NCBI GenBank assembly: GCA_003508835.1
Contig: PUFA01000310.1
Location: 434,001 to 498,000 of the forward strand
Source: Eonycteris spelaea
Lineage: Eukaryota > Chordata > Mammalia > Chiroptera > Pteropodidae
DNA: 64,000 bases
Direction: 5' to 3'
Position numbers and translations under genes: made by a program. Shown piece after piece: positions 1-10,740 of the stretch. The notes beneath the pieces are model-generated. The model did no database searches. It was not told where the DNA came from and worked only from the letters and a program-made list of their open reading frames with translations. How positions within the stretch are numbered: the first letter of the stretch is position 1; each line of letters starts with the position of its first letter.

Positions 1-470
1 GCACTAGATGGGCATTTGTAGAGGAACAGGCCTAAGGGGCCCCCAGTTTTCAGAAATCAGGAAAGATCCAGCAAAAGAGGTTGAGGTGGAACAAACAGTG
101 AGGTAGGAGGAAAGCCAGTGTGATGTGATGGAAGCCAAGGAAATAAAATATTTCAACAAAAGGGGAGTGATCACTCACTGGTGCCAAGCAGCAGCTGAGA
201 GGGAAGTAAGATGGGGTTGACAATGACCATTGGATTTGACAACAGAGAGGTCATTGCAAGTGTCTCGGATTGTGTTTTCAGTGAAGTAATGGGGGACAAA
301 AGGCTGATTGGATTGGCTTCGAAAGAATCAGAAATGAGGAAGTTGATGTTCGTTGAATGGGTGACGTATTGGATAAACAACAAAAAAAAATAGTGTCATG
401 GAGAGGATTCCATAATTGGTCTGGAACAAAAATAGATGAGTTATTTTGAACTCTTAGAGTCTCTGAAAAA
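1..470 (-). mobile_element. L2 LINE fragment (reverse-transcriptase part)
   Basis: Read on the minus strand this matches the RT region of L2, a CR1-clade non-LTR retrotransposon. The translation at 171-383 keeps decayed traces of the RT block: a TND-like start, then SNP/SNG, then a run resembling the L-L-D-L-S-A-A-F-D motif with frameshifts and substitutions. The element runs off the left edge. It is a dead fossil with no intact ORF. The left part (1-170) also follows the L2 body; the right limit is approximate. Confidence 0.75.
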
Positions 471-1254
471 TTTCCAAGCAGAAACTGGGATGCAATTGGG
501 TGGTACAACGCTTTCCTTAAGTGACAACAGAATTTAGAGTAGGATTACCAAGGCAGCAGGGTTCTTTAGGGAAGGTTCTGTATGAGTTCTCTATAGTACA
601 GAACTTCTCAGAGGCTTAAGGACAGAGCCATCCCTGCAGGGACAAAGGTGTAGGATTTCAGAGACTATTTCCAAACACCTCTTGCTAGTTGGAATGGAGG
701 GTGTTGATAAGAAGCCTATAAAGCTGACTCTCATTATTTCAGACTCTGTGCAGCACCAAGTCTGAATGGTTGGGAAGAGGTGAACAGAAAAAATTCTGAC
801 CCATCTAACAGTACATTTGAAAATGCTGTATTTGGCAGTATTTCTAGATATAATTTTTATACTGAAATAATAATGGAGATGGTCTAAGTGAAAACCTATA
901 TTTGATGAATAGGTAGGCTGTTTATATCTGTAACTCCCTGGGCAAAACATCATGAAATATGGAGAATACAGACCTTAGATAGAGTAGACCCAAGCTTTGA
1001 TTTTGGGCTGCTCGCCATCTGACATTCCTCAGACAGAGTGTCAGAAGGCACTTTGATATAGATCCCATGCAGAATGTCTTTTTTCTTACATGGCCGAGGA
1101 TAAATAACATAGGGACCATACATTTCCCTTTATAGAACTATCTATGGTGATGTCTAGGGCCTGGAATGTGAACTAGAACCAGCCACAGAATATTTAAAGA
1201 ATCCCCTGTCATACCATACCAGTTCCCTAAATACATGGGTGTTCCTATTTGTCT
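471..1254. other. Unassigned intergenic sequence
   Basis: No repeat family, RNA gene or credible exon recognised. Open frames on the minus strand (up to 120 aa at 591-953) show no protein signature and look like chance. Possibly eroded LINE sequence next to the L2 at the left edge. Confidence 0.5.
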
Positions 1255-1465
1255 ATCTGTGCCTTCACCTGTGCTGAGCCCTCTACTTGGCATGCTCAGA
1301 TCTAGGAGGCCTTCCTTACCCTCTCAGATGGAGACCAATCCTCTCTCTGTGCTCCACAGACCATTTTAGTGTGTGGCTCCATGTTCACCTCTCCCTACCA
1401 CACTGAACTACAGTTGTTTACTCTTCTGGCTCCCTCCCTGGCCTGTGAGTTTCCTGAAGTCAGTG

Positions 1466-1470
<5 letters not shown>
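1255..1470 (+). mobile_element. L2 LINE 3' region fragment
   Basis: Pyrimidine-rich sequence with the L2 3' pattern (a 'gagtttcctgaagtcagtgatttt' type motif, as in L2 'gagctccttgagggcaggg'). It is broken by the TG/TA microsatellite and the 5S retrocopy. L2-like sequence resumes at about 1765, so the two pieces may be one L2 copy that was interrupted. Confidence 0.5.
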
Positions 1471-1513
<43 letters not shown>

Positions 1514-1566
1514 TGTGTGTGTATATATATATATGTATATATATATATATGTATATATATATGTAT
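1471..1566. repeat. (TG)n(TA)n compound microsatellite
   Basis: An almost pure TG run passes into TA repeats interrupted by TGTA units. The 69- and 102-aa open frames across it are translated microsatellite (Cys-Val then Ile-Tyr repeats) and not genes. Confidence 0.97.
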
Positions 1567-1640
1567 GGCAAGACCTAGTTTGACCTCACAGATTGCAAGG
1601 ACCTTGTCAGCTTATAATCCTTTATTGTTTTTATTTTCTA

Positions 1641-1759
1641 CTCCTACAGCACCTGATCTTCTTAGGCGGTCTCCCATCTAGGTACTAACCAGGCCCGACC
1701 CTGCTGAGCTTCTGAGATCAGATGGGATCAGGCTTGTTCAGGGGGGCATGGCTGTAGAC
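1641..1759 (-). pseudogene. 5S rRNA retrocopy (full-length, decayed)
   Basis: The reverse complement aligns end to end with vertebrate 5S rRNA, from the GTCTAC start (1759 downward) to the GTGCTGTAGG end near 1643. The internal promoter region (AGCAGGGTCGGGCCTGGTTAGTAC, here at about 1684-1707 reversed) is perfectly kept. About 15% of other positions differ, mostly G-to-A or C-to-T at former CpG sites. Past the RNA 3' end there is no T-run terminator; an A-rich stretch (1620-1640 reversed) follows instead. Both points favour a retroposed pseudogene, or a single copy of a 5S-derived SINE, over an expressed gene. No clear target duplication was found. Confidence 0.9.
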
Positions 1760-1764
1760 TGTCT

Positions 1765-1901
1765 GATACCTTATTATTATTATTTTTTTATCTTTTGCAC
1801 CTAGAATAGTGTTTGTGCATTTTGGGCCCACAATCAATGTTTGTTGATTGGATGCATGAATGCTGAAGAGTGCGAATGAATGAATGAGTGCATGAATACA
1901 T
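1765..1901 (+). mobile_element. L2 LINE 3' end
   Basis: Shows the L2 tail order: 'cacctagaatagtg', then 'caatgtttgttgattg', then decayed TGAATGAATGA units. Likely the continuation of the L2 piece at 1255-1470. Confidence 0.6.
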
Positions 1902-4059
1902 GAAAAGATCAGAAAAATGGGACCCCTCAAATGGAAGTTAATACAAGCATAACAGTGTCAGAGCCTTTACATATATACAGAATCTATGCAGTGATGGTAC
2001 TTTCTAAATCCGATTGAGATGACAAGATCATGGAGCATAGTGCATACGAAGAGGAGAGCAACATGCATAATCGACTCATAATATGTGTGGCTCAAGATGG
2101 TGGAAATGTGCTGATTAACATTAGAGTTGGGGAGTAGGAATTGATCGCTTTTGATGTAGATCTGGGAGAGAGATTTGATCTATTGAACACATGAACACTT
2201 TGGTCTTTGTTATTTCTTTTAAGCAAAGTATTTTGCGCTTTAAAATTTAAGGGTAAGATATGCCTTAATAAATATGTTTATCTACACGTATTGGTTTCTT
2301 TCATTGTTAAAAAAAAAAAAAAAAGAACAGCTATTATGCCTCTAAAATGGAAGTTACATTGAACCAGTTATTTTATTCCCACATGCCTTGGTTTCTTTCA
2401 CGCATAATTTGGAAAATGGTAATAGCCCTTACTAGTATTTACATTATAAAAGCGTTGTTACTGTAAATTAGATAGTATAAAATGGGTTATGATGTCTTCT
2501 TTGAAAGACAAGCAGTATACACAAATGAGGTATTATTATTTAGTTTTTCCTTTTCGATCTCGTTAAATGAGAATTAGATGAAAACTCTGCTTTAAGCACT
2601 ATCCAGTGGGTAAATGATTATTGACTTGAGTGAAATGAAAAAAAAAAAATCTTCAGCTGAAAACTCAGTTTGTGCCGCTCAGCTAGTCTGTGTACAGGCA
2701 AACATATTGTATTTATCTGTGATGTTTACCACTATTCTTGATCTCTGTGTGCTATAATCACAAACTGAAGACAGTTCAGCCTTTCAGTTTGGTCATCATG
2801 TGCGTTTTAGAGTACATAGACATCCTGCAATGATTACAATTTAGAAATGATGTTTCAATTAATCAAGACATGCAGCTAGTTTCCGTATTGATTTAGGGCC
2901 TAAATGGCCCATGTCAAGCTTTTCCTTCAACTCCTGTTTCTTAGGCTCAGGATTGCTATCAAAGCAATTTTTCAAATTAGTTCCTACCGATGTCTCTGCT
3001 CTCCATTTGCCCCATCCAGGCCAGAGCTGTCCTATCTTCTTGGAATACAGGGTTATGATGGCAGGAGAGGAGTTGTGAAAATCAGGTTTGGGGAATTGTG
3101 GTGAATGTCAGAAACCCCTTTGTATCGAGAGGACACGAGAAAGAAGTACCACAGCGTGATGGAAGGGTTCAGGACAACGAAACCGGTGGGGATATACCCG
3201 CCTGCCCAGCATGCTTGTGTCTGGCCTCTGCGTGTGCATAACAGCTTCAGCCTATTTCCAGCTCTTGGTCCTTGCCCATTGCTCCTCATCTCTCCTCCAA
3301 ACCCCTTACAGTGCTCATCCATTATGTCTCGGCTCACCTTTGCTCCTTAGGACCAACCTTCGCATTGTTCACCGTTGTGGTCATCTGTTTTCTACCTGAC
3401 CCATTTATTTTGGCTTCTAGATTTTGCTCTCAGAGAAGACCTGCTGGCCTGCTCTAGACTCCAAGGTGATCAAACTCCTCCTCCTTCCCACTGACTGTCC
3501 CAACACATGAGCTGTGGCAGTAGGTGAGCTATAACAATGTGACAATTGTTATGGCTGACAAGATTTTTACCTGTGACAATCATTTTATTGGTTGGCTGCT
3601 CAGAGAGGTGGGCTACTCAAGTGTACATTCAGGCACCAGAGGAGGCCTTGGGTCCAGCAAGCCTGGGTGCGACCTCAGAGACCTAGCGAAGGAATAAGTA
3701 CAGAAGAGAGTTAGGAGGGGGCGCATGAAAGGCAGGTCTGCTTTACTCTACAGTTTTAGCTGCGTCCAGCACTGGTTATAGGACAGCTGTCCAACACACA
3801 GGCCATACCTGCCAAGAGCATTGTCACGTAGTCAAATACGCTAACGTAAAGGTGGTGAGGGAGCTTTCAGGGTGCCCCATTTTCCTACCTTGGGAAGAAA
3901 ACCTAGGGATTATATCTTCCATTTTAAAGCAAACTTGTAAAAACAGTTGTCTATGTTCATTGGTTCCATTTGTTCCTCAGCTCCTGGTGACCTGGATCCT
4001 GCCTCCACTGACCCTGCCTCTGCCCGACTAGGCCAATATCTTCCTGGTGTTCACCCCAT
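1902..4059. other. Unassigned AT-rich intergenic sequence
   Basis: Contains short homopolymers (A16 at about 2309-2324, A at 2640-2650) but no repeat family I can name. Around 3717 an AGGAGGGGGCGC string resembles half of a CTCF core but lacks the CCA half. From 3960 to 4060 the sequence may already be L2. Open frames in 2904-3457 overlap in several frames and look random. Confidence 0.45.
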
Positions 4060-5063
4060 GGGTGCTTCGCCATCTTTTTCTTCCTTGATGTCTTGACAGC
4101 ACTTGTCTTGCTTGACCACAACCTCCTTGACACATGCTCTTCCCTATCCTCTGTGATGCCTCTTGTTTTCCTCCTCTCTCTCTGGCGGCACCATCTCTGT
4201 CACCTCCCTTGCAGAGATCCTTTCTCTGCCCATCCTTTAAGCTCTGGTGTTCCCTGGGTTCTCCTGGGCCCTTCTCTCTTCCCCCATACTCTTCCAGGAA
4301 ATCGCTTTCATTCCTGTGGATATTATTGGTGCCTCTTGTGTCCTGATAATTCCTTAACCTGTACCCTTGACTTCTAGGTCAAAGTGCCTATTGCTACCCT
4401 GCAGCTGTTCCCCAGGAATCAAATCAAACATGCCCAAAACTGAACTTGTCCCCTTCTCCCCTAAAGCTCTGTATTTTGTATGTGTATGTTTGTCGTCTTA
4501 GTGAGCGATAGCATTGTCGACCCAGATGTCCAAGTCAAAAATCTGAGCAGCACTCTCCTTTAAAACTCCAAGCGATCACAAATTTCCACAGATTCTTCCT
4601 CTTCTATGACATGCTTGGTAAGGTTATGAATAGTTTGGCCCTGTTTACCTTTCCAAGGTCATCTCTCACCACTCTGCCTCAGCTGTGCTGAACGATTTTC
4701 AGTGCTCAGATGCTCAGCATGCACGGTCATCTCTATCACTTTCAAAATCTGCATCCACTAAAACAGTCCTGACCCACCTCTTTATTGGGTGAACTCCTTC
4801 ATATCTTGTAAATTCTGTGTAGAAGTCACTAACTTCCAATTCTCCCAAAGTAAGGGTTAAGTGACCCCCCCTAGAGCTCTGGGTACTTACTTTTCTCTTC
4901 ATTACGCACTGTTTTATCAGAGCTGCCTGCCCTATTTTATCTTGCTCTCTGCTGTAAGGTCCCTGTAAGCAGGGACCATATTTATCCTATTCACTTCTGC
5001 ATTCCTAGTACCAGCAAGGTATTGACTACAAGGTAGATGCTCGATGGATGAATAAATGAATGA
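4060..5063 (+). mobile_element. L2 LINE, long fragment (RT region to 3' tail)
   Basis: About 1 kb of L2 in sense orientation. Near 4083 there is a decayed RT 'LDLSAAFDTVDH' block (the frame at 4093 reads TALVLLDHNLLDT). The L2 body follows ('atgcccaaaactgaacttgt' near 4430), then the 3' UTR ('taaggtccctgtaagcaggg' near 4956), ending in the GAATAAATGAATGAAT tail at about 5048-5063. Many indels destroy the frame. This is the longest L2 in the window that keeps its 3' end. Confidence 0.8.
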
Positions 5064-5929
5064 ATATAAACGTCTGAAGTCTCACTGTAAGAATATAAAA
5101 TAAATTTCCAATCAGAGGGTGCAATTAGGATTTTACTAGACAAAGATTTATTAAGTCCCACCAACATCAAAGGGATCTGAAGGTTACCTAGCACTATTTA
5201 GAAGAATTTATCAATGTTAGCATTATAGCAGAGAGTAGACAATAGACATAGATTTCAAATCTGTCCCATATGGGCTTCTTTTCCAGAGTTCAATATCCAG
5301 ACTCTCTGAGCCACGTTTTGGGGTCACCCAAGCATTCGATCCTCCTGACTTTCCATAAATGATTGGATTCACAACCCACTCCATACTCGAGAACATGGGG
5401 ATTGGAATAAGGTAAGTGTTGTCTTCTCCGTTTTTCTTCTATTATTTAGCCTTCAACCATGTACTATCCTTCTAGAGCAATAATTTTTAAATTCTCACTC
5501 TGGAGTCTTCATTGGGAGGTGTGGTTTGATTGGCTTCCCTGTTAGTCTAGCTGGTCTCACGATGTTTAAATATCCTATGCCTATGAAGAAATGTTGTGAG
5601 GTCTCTTGAGGAATTAGGTCCTTTCAATTTTTCTTCTTCTGCTCTATGACTATTTCAATTCTTCATCATTGTCGTGTCGATTTTCTTCCCTAATATGACT
5701 CCACATAGAGGAAAATGAGTTTTGAGAAGTCAGAAAGACTTGCTGCCCGCTCTGGAACATCTTTTGGGCCAGATGCACACTAAGAAAGCAGGACGAGAGC
5801 AGTGCGATCCAACTTTAAAACAGCTGTATGAGCCATGCTGCCCATAGACAGCCCCTCCCTCCAGCTCTACAGCCAAACCTTAGCATGATTTATTCATCTT
5901 TTCATTTGTTCGTTCTTTATCTCTTCTAC
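5064..5929. other. Unassigned sequence with an exon-like block
   Basis: No repeat recognised. It includes 5287-5411, flanked by a polypyrimidine-AG acceptor and a strong AAG|GTAAGTG donor on the plus strand. All three frames of that block contain stops, so it could only be a non-coding exon or a chance match. Confidence 0.4.
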
Positions 5930-6085
5930 TAAAATGTAGGCTTCATGAGGGCAGGAATTTTGTTGTGTTCACTACTATATATATGTTCAGGACTGGGAAT
6001 GGTAACTGGTACATGGTGGACACTTTTGAGTTACCGTTCCAAGTGCTGAGCATATAGTGATTGATAGAATAAATGATGTCTTTTA
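5930..6085 (+). mobile_element. L2 LINE 3' end
   Basis: Contains the L2 3' UTR signature in order: 'taggcttcatgagggcagga', 'ttttgttgtgttcactactat', 'ggtaactggtacatggtgga'. The tail (TAGAATAAATGATG) is decayed. Confidence 0.75.
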
Positions 6086-6089
6086 AAAA

Positions 6090-7020
6090 AATTTTTAAGA
6101 GGCTGATGCATACACAGTAGGGATCTAATACAGTCTGGTTTGCAGCCTTGTCCCCTTTACCATTTTATTAATGACTAAGATGAGAACCCTGGTGACATGC
6201 TGAACAAATCTAGAGATGACGCACAACTAGAAAGGTAACAAATAAGTCAGATGGAACAATCAGGATTCCCCTCCCCCATAAATCCCGACAAAATGTAATA
6301 ATGAATCACATGTAACAATATAAAGTTTAATGGGGACAAATATAAAGTACTCAAAGATCCCAAAATTCAGCTGTACAAGGTTGAAGGTGAGATGGCCTAC
6401 AATTGCTCATGTAGGAAGCTCCTGTTGACTGTGAGTAGATGATGAATCAACACAGTGTGATGTAACTCCCCCGCCATTCATCTTTTGTTGTATTAATAGA
6501 AATATAATGTCCAAATGGGGAAGTAGTTTTAGGACTGACTGGTGATCAGGCTGCATTTATTCTGTTTTATAAATTCTGATCTTCAGCCTTTAAAAGACAC
6601 TAATAAACAAAAGATCATTTGAGAATAGTAAAAAGGATCATAAAGGATCTGCTAATCAGTGTCATATCAGAAATGATGAAAGGACCTAAGATCGTGTGTC
6701 AGAGTGTGAGGAGGAGGGTGATAACTAACACACATAGCTACCTTCCGAAGTTAGTCTACCCCGCAGAAGAGAGACGAGATTTCATTTGGGTAATCCCAAG
6801 TAACAGATCAAGGACTCGTGAGTGACAGGCATAAGCATGTATATTATGACCCACTACAATTTATAATCAATTAGATTTTCCTAGCAAACAAGTGGACAAC
6901 TGCTGGAGATTATAAGTCCCTTGACCCTGGTGGTTTTCAAGCAGAAGCTAGGCAGCCATGTCTCTTTTGCAGACCACATTTGTGGTGAAAGTTCAAACAC
7001 TAGGGTGAGGGATTGGGTTA
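6090..7020 (+). mobile_element. L3/CR1-type LINE fragment
   Basis: Matches the 3' half of mammalian L3 (CR1 clade). Near 6450-6515 is 'cagtgtgatgt' followed by 'gtattaatagaaatataatgtcc', a well-known L3/CR1 stretch. Near 6930-6960 is 'ggttttcaagcagaagctag', equivalent to CR1 'ggtattcaagcagaggctgg'. Very diverged; no usable ORF. Confidence 0.65.
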
Positions 7021-7024
7021 ATCA

Positions 7025-7275
7025 CAATAGCTAATACACATGAGAGCTTACAATATGGCAGGTAGCATAATGATTAGTGTGGGTCGTTACTTTTATTATT
7101 AATTTTATTAGCAGCATCTTACAGACGAAAAAAATGAGGTTTAGAGGGGTTAAACATCTTGCCCAAGGTCTTACACCTTATACAAAGCAGGGCAAGGATT
7201 TGAACTTCAGCACTCAAATCCCTGATCTTAATTATTATTCTATAAGTTCTCCCACTTCTAAAAAACCATTTTGTC
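7025..7275 (-). mobile_element. MIR SINE
   Basis: Reverse-oriented MIR: an 'atcttacagacgaaaaaaatgaggttt' core, then 'aggggttaaacatcttgcccaaggtc', then 'ggatttgaacttcagcactc'. These correspond to the MIR central domain and tRNA-like B-box region. Confidence 0.75.
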
Positions 7276-7426
7276 CCCACCCTGAGGTTCTGTCTCTCTA
7301 ATAAGTAATCAAGCCAAGGAGCTTATTATCTCCAATTGTAAATGAATCTATAGTAAATAGGTTCTTCCAATATAGAATGTGGGAATTAAATTAGCCGGGG
7401 CATTTGCCACTTGTGGTATACTGTGT

Positions 7427-7651
7427 CAGTGGTCCCCAACCTTTCTGGCACCAGAGACCAGTGCCCTTATGAGAATCTAATGCCTGATGATCTGAGGTGG
7501 AGCTGAGGCAGTGATGCTAGCACTGGGGAGCGGCTGCAAATATAGATGAAGCTTCACTCACTGGCCTGCTGCTCACCTACTGCTCTGTGGCCCAGTTCCT
7601 AACAGGCCACACACCGACACTGGTCCACTGCCAGGGGTTTGGGGACCCCTG
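7427..7651 (+). mobile_element. hAT-Charlie DNA transposon, MER1-like
   Basis: Begins CAGTGGTCCCCAACC and ends GGTTTGGGGACCCCTG, which are inverted terminal repeats. The inside matches the MER1 family ('taacaggccacacaccgaca', 'ggagcggctgcaaatataga'). At 225 bp it is shorter than MER1 as I recall it, so it may be internally deleted. The flanking 8-mers TACTGTGT (7419-7426) and CACTATAT (7652-7659) match at 5 of 8 sites, and all three differences are transitions, as expected of an old hAT target duplication. Non-autonomous. Confidence 0.75.
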
Positions 7652-7879
7652 CACTATATGGAGCTGAGCATAGGATGTGGCACGCAATACGTGCTCAATG
7701 ATTATTTATTAAGGGAAAAGAATGATTGGATGCAAACACACAAGCTGCATTTGAAATGACAGAATCGCAACATATTGTGCCTGAGAAAAAACAAGCACAT
7801 TTCTGGGTGGTCTACTGAGAACACTTGGCAGAAAGTGATAATCCATCATTCTTGGCAATAGCCTTGAGAATTCCTGCTC

Positions 7880-8045
7880 GTCGTTTGGACAATATTCATT
7901 TAAACATGTATTTATTGAGTACCTGTCCTGTGCTAGGTATGTCCAATGTGCCGAGGGTGCAGAGGTGAATCAGAGGATGCACTGTTAGTGGGGGAGATGG
8001 ACAGGTAAGCAAATTCTTATGATACAATGTGACAAGTGCTACAGC

Positions 8046-8049
<4 letters not shown>
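7880..8049 (-). mobile_element. L2 LINE 3' end
   Basis: Reverse L2 tail: 'tatttattgagtacctgtcctgtgctaggtatg', then 'gggggagatggacaggtaag', then 'acaatgtgacaagtgct'. It is cut by the TG microsatellite that follows. Confidence 0.7.

Positions 8050-8090
<41 letters not shown>
8050..8090. repeat. (TG)n microsatellite
   Basis: Pure TG dinucleotide run of about 40 bp, directly after an L2 fragment. Confidence 0.97.
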
Positions 8091-8091
<1 letters not shown>

Positions 8092-8199
8092 TACATGCAT
8101 GTGTATGAGTTTTAAGTATTACAGAAGCACAGAACAGAAAGGAACTGATTCTAGTTGGTTGAAAAAGTTGTCTAATATTTGATCATGTTTTTAAAACGT

Positions 8200-8325
8200 T
8201 TGCATGCATTGTATGAGTTTATTCGGTCTTTTTAAGACCATGTGAAGTTGTGATCCCTTTTTCTGCAGAAGATAAAATAGAGTCTTGCAGAAGTTGGTGA
8301 GTTCCCCAAGGTCATGTAGCTAGTA
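8200..8325 (-). mobile_element. MIR SINE, truncated
   Basis: Reverse MIR core ('gttggtgagttccccaaggtcatgtagctagta') stops where a second reverse MIR starts at about 8326, giving a head-to-tail pair of MIR copies. Confidence 0.5.
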
Positions 8326-8535
8326 TAATAATTGCCAATATTTATTGAGTGCTTAAGATACCCGAGGCTCCAAGCCCTATTAAGACATTTAATCTTTACA
8401 ATTCTATGAGGTCACTATTGACATCATCACCATTTTACAAATGAGAAAACTGAGGCATAAGATTTAAAGAAGATGCTTAGAGTCACATAACTAGAAAGTG
8501 GAAAAACCAGGGTTGTACCTACCTATGCCTTCTAG
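8326..8535 (-). mobile_element. MIR SINE
   Basis: Reverse MIR: 'tttattgagtgcttaagata', 'caccattttacaaatgagaaaactgaggca', then 'agagtcacataactagaaag'. Well preserved over nearly the full unit. Confidence 0.8.
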
Positions 8536-10574
8536 TTTTCAGCACACTTATTGGCATTAAATTGCCTTTAACTGGTGCCCTGAAGAGCTAGAATTCACGT
8601 TTGGATTCCGAGTCCAAGTTCAGCTTTCTTTCAAGTGACCTTGCTCTTTAGCAATATTGCATCCAGATAAAAAGAAATGGTGTGTGCGTGGATACAAGGA
8701 GAGGTTGTATATTTTGGGTATCCATGGAGTGCTTTGGGAAAGGTAGGGCCAAATCTAGAAAATGCATTACTGCGTATGCAGTGTTTTTCAGGGCAGCCAG
8801 AATTTGGCCTTTTGTTCTCCAGGTCAGCAGTCTGGGCTCTAGGGACAGTGATTTGTTACTCATAAGAACTAGCCATCAACCCTTGTCCTGCAGCCTTTTA
8901 AAATCCAGTTTAAATTTTTCTCAAAGAAGACAATGAGATCTAAAACATTAAGAATGAAACAAGTTAAATTCGATACCTTATATATAAGCATGAATGGAGA
9001 TGAAGAAAAGGAGAATGAAAGAACACACTTGCTTAAATTGCCCTGGCTTTCTCTCTGTAATAAAAAGTCTTGGATTGAAAAATAGTTCAATCTAATATTA
9101 TTGTGCCTTAATAATTAAGTTGAGTTGACTCTGTGGCGAATCTAAGAAAAAATTGGTTATTAAAATGAATGAAGCAGATCACTCTTCCCTCAGTAGTTAC
9201 TACTCCAGCTAATGTGGACATGACCAATATGATCAAAACTACTGCATTTTTAAGACATCCGTCTCCCGTAATTTTTGAGGATTCGATAATTTTAAAATCA
9301 GCTGCAAGCTGGGATGGATTTCTGTGGTAGGAGAGGCAGAAAAGATCAATGTTCTTTGGCATTTTTTCCTTCAAAGCAGGTGGGTTTGGGGTTTTTTTTT
9401 TTTTTTTGGTTTTGTTTGCTTTTCAGAATTGGTTCTGTCGTATATGGGAATCTACTAGATTCAACTGATTATATGTGTTTATGGATTTTTGTTTGCTTTG
9501 CTTTGAGTCCTTGGAAACATTTATTTTGATGGTGGCAAGAGAGTTAGTCATGTTTTATTTTTGTTGTTCCTATTTATTTTTAAGATCCTTTAGTTCAAGT
9601 TCACTTCCAAGGTTTTGTGTAAGCATATTTATGCCTCCACACACACACAAAAAACATTTCTAGTAGTAACTTGTAGCATAATTTATAGGAATAGTTAATA
9701 ATTTGATGCCCAGTTGATGCCCATCAGAATGATTCTGTAATATTAGAAGCAAGAATAAGGGTATGCTTTGAAAACTTATGTTTGAAATTTATAATTGGAC
9801 TTGGCATTTAACATGTGAAATCAAGTTCTTAGATCAATTATTTTGAGTTACCAAGCAGCCATATTCTTATAAACATATTTTCCTTTTCATCACTGAGTCA
9901 ACAAAAGCTGGAAAATTCTTTTCTCACATATTCCATTCTTTAACTCAGCCTGAAGGTAAATTCTTTTTTTAAAAAACCACACCCTAAACAATCAGTTTTT
10001 CATGAAGTTATGAGTAAATGGATAGAGTAGGCTCCACTGGCATTTGGAATGTACGTCTAATTAGAACTCTCAATATTTCAAACATATAATTTACTAAAGT
10101 TGAGGTTTTTAATTCTTAGCTTTGAGTCCACTGAGATGAAACAAGTGACCCTTGTTGGAAATACGTCAAGAATCAACTTTCTCAGGTTGGCCTTTAGTTT
10201 GCTGGTCACCAAATCAAAACACTGTTTGTTTCCAGATTTAAAGATGTCTGAACCTTCTTAAATTTGTTAAAAGATCAAGGCTAAAAGCTAGCTCTGCTTT
10301 GCTGCTGTAAAGAACAGATTGCCCTCTCCCTTCTCCTTGATTTCTCTTGGTCAGTTTCCTCACGAGAAATGCTCGATCTTAGCTGGTTCCATCTTTGCTG
10401 CAATATGATGCACACTATACCTCTTCTACATCTTGTGTGTCGAGGAGGCAGAGAAACCCGCCTTTACAACGAGACAGCTGAACAGCCTTTGAATTGACTG
10501 GACATGCTTTCTTCTGCAAGGCTTACTAGGCACCCAAGGACTGCTACAAATGCTCTCAATCACCAATGTTCATA
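8536..10574. other. Unassigned intergenic sequence
   Basis: No repeat, RNA gene or exon recognised. A poly-T tract lies at about 9390-9407. The 10130-10500 part is non-repetitive to the eye, of moderate GC and without microsatellites, making it one of the larger apparently unique blocks. ORFs of 60-90 aa here overlap on both strands and show no domain features. Confidence 0.45.
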
Positions 10575-10740
10575 AACTTAAAAGTGGTAACACAAGACTT
10601 GCAATCAAGTAGATTACTGTGTGACCCTGAGCAAGCAACTTCACCTCTCTCCAACATAACTATTTTGCAGGGTTATTGTGATAAATAATTGCATTCGTTT
10701 ATAAAAATACTTAGCACAAAGCCTGACACATAGTTGCAAA
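10575..10740 (+). mobile_element. MIR SINE
   Basis: Sense MIR: 'tgtgtgaccctgagcaagcaacttcacctctc', then 'gggttattgtgataaataat', then 'acttagcacaaagcctgacacatagt'. The 5' tRNA-like part is poor. Confidence 0.8.

Noticed and set aside
1369..1681. Frames rich in Cys-Val and Ile-Tyr repeats
   Set aside because: Translation of the TG/TA microsatellite.
1600..1780. Functional 5S rRNA gene
   Set aside because: About 15% divergence, an A-rich 3' flank and no T-run terminator.
3715..3735. AGGAGGGGGCGC string as a CTCF site
   Set aside because: Only half of the core motif is present; too weak to list as a regulatory site without occupancy data.
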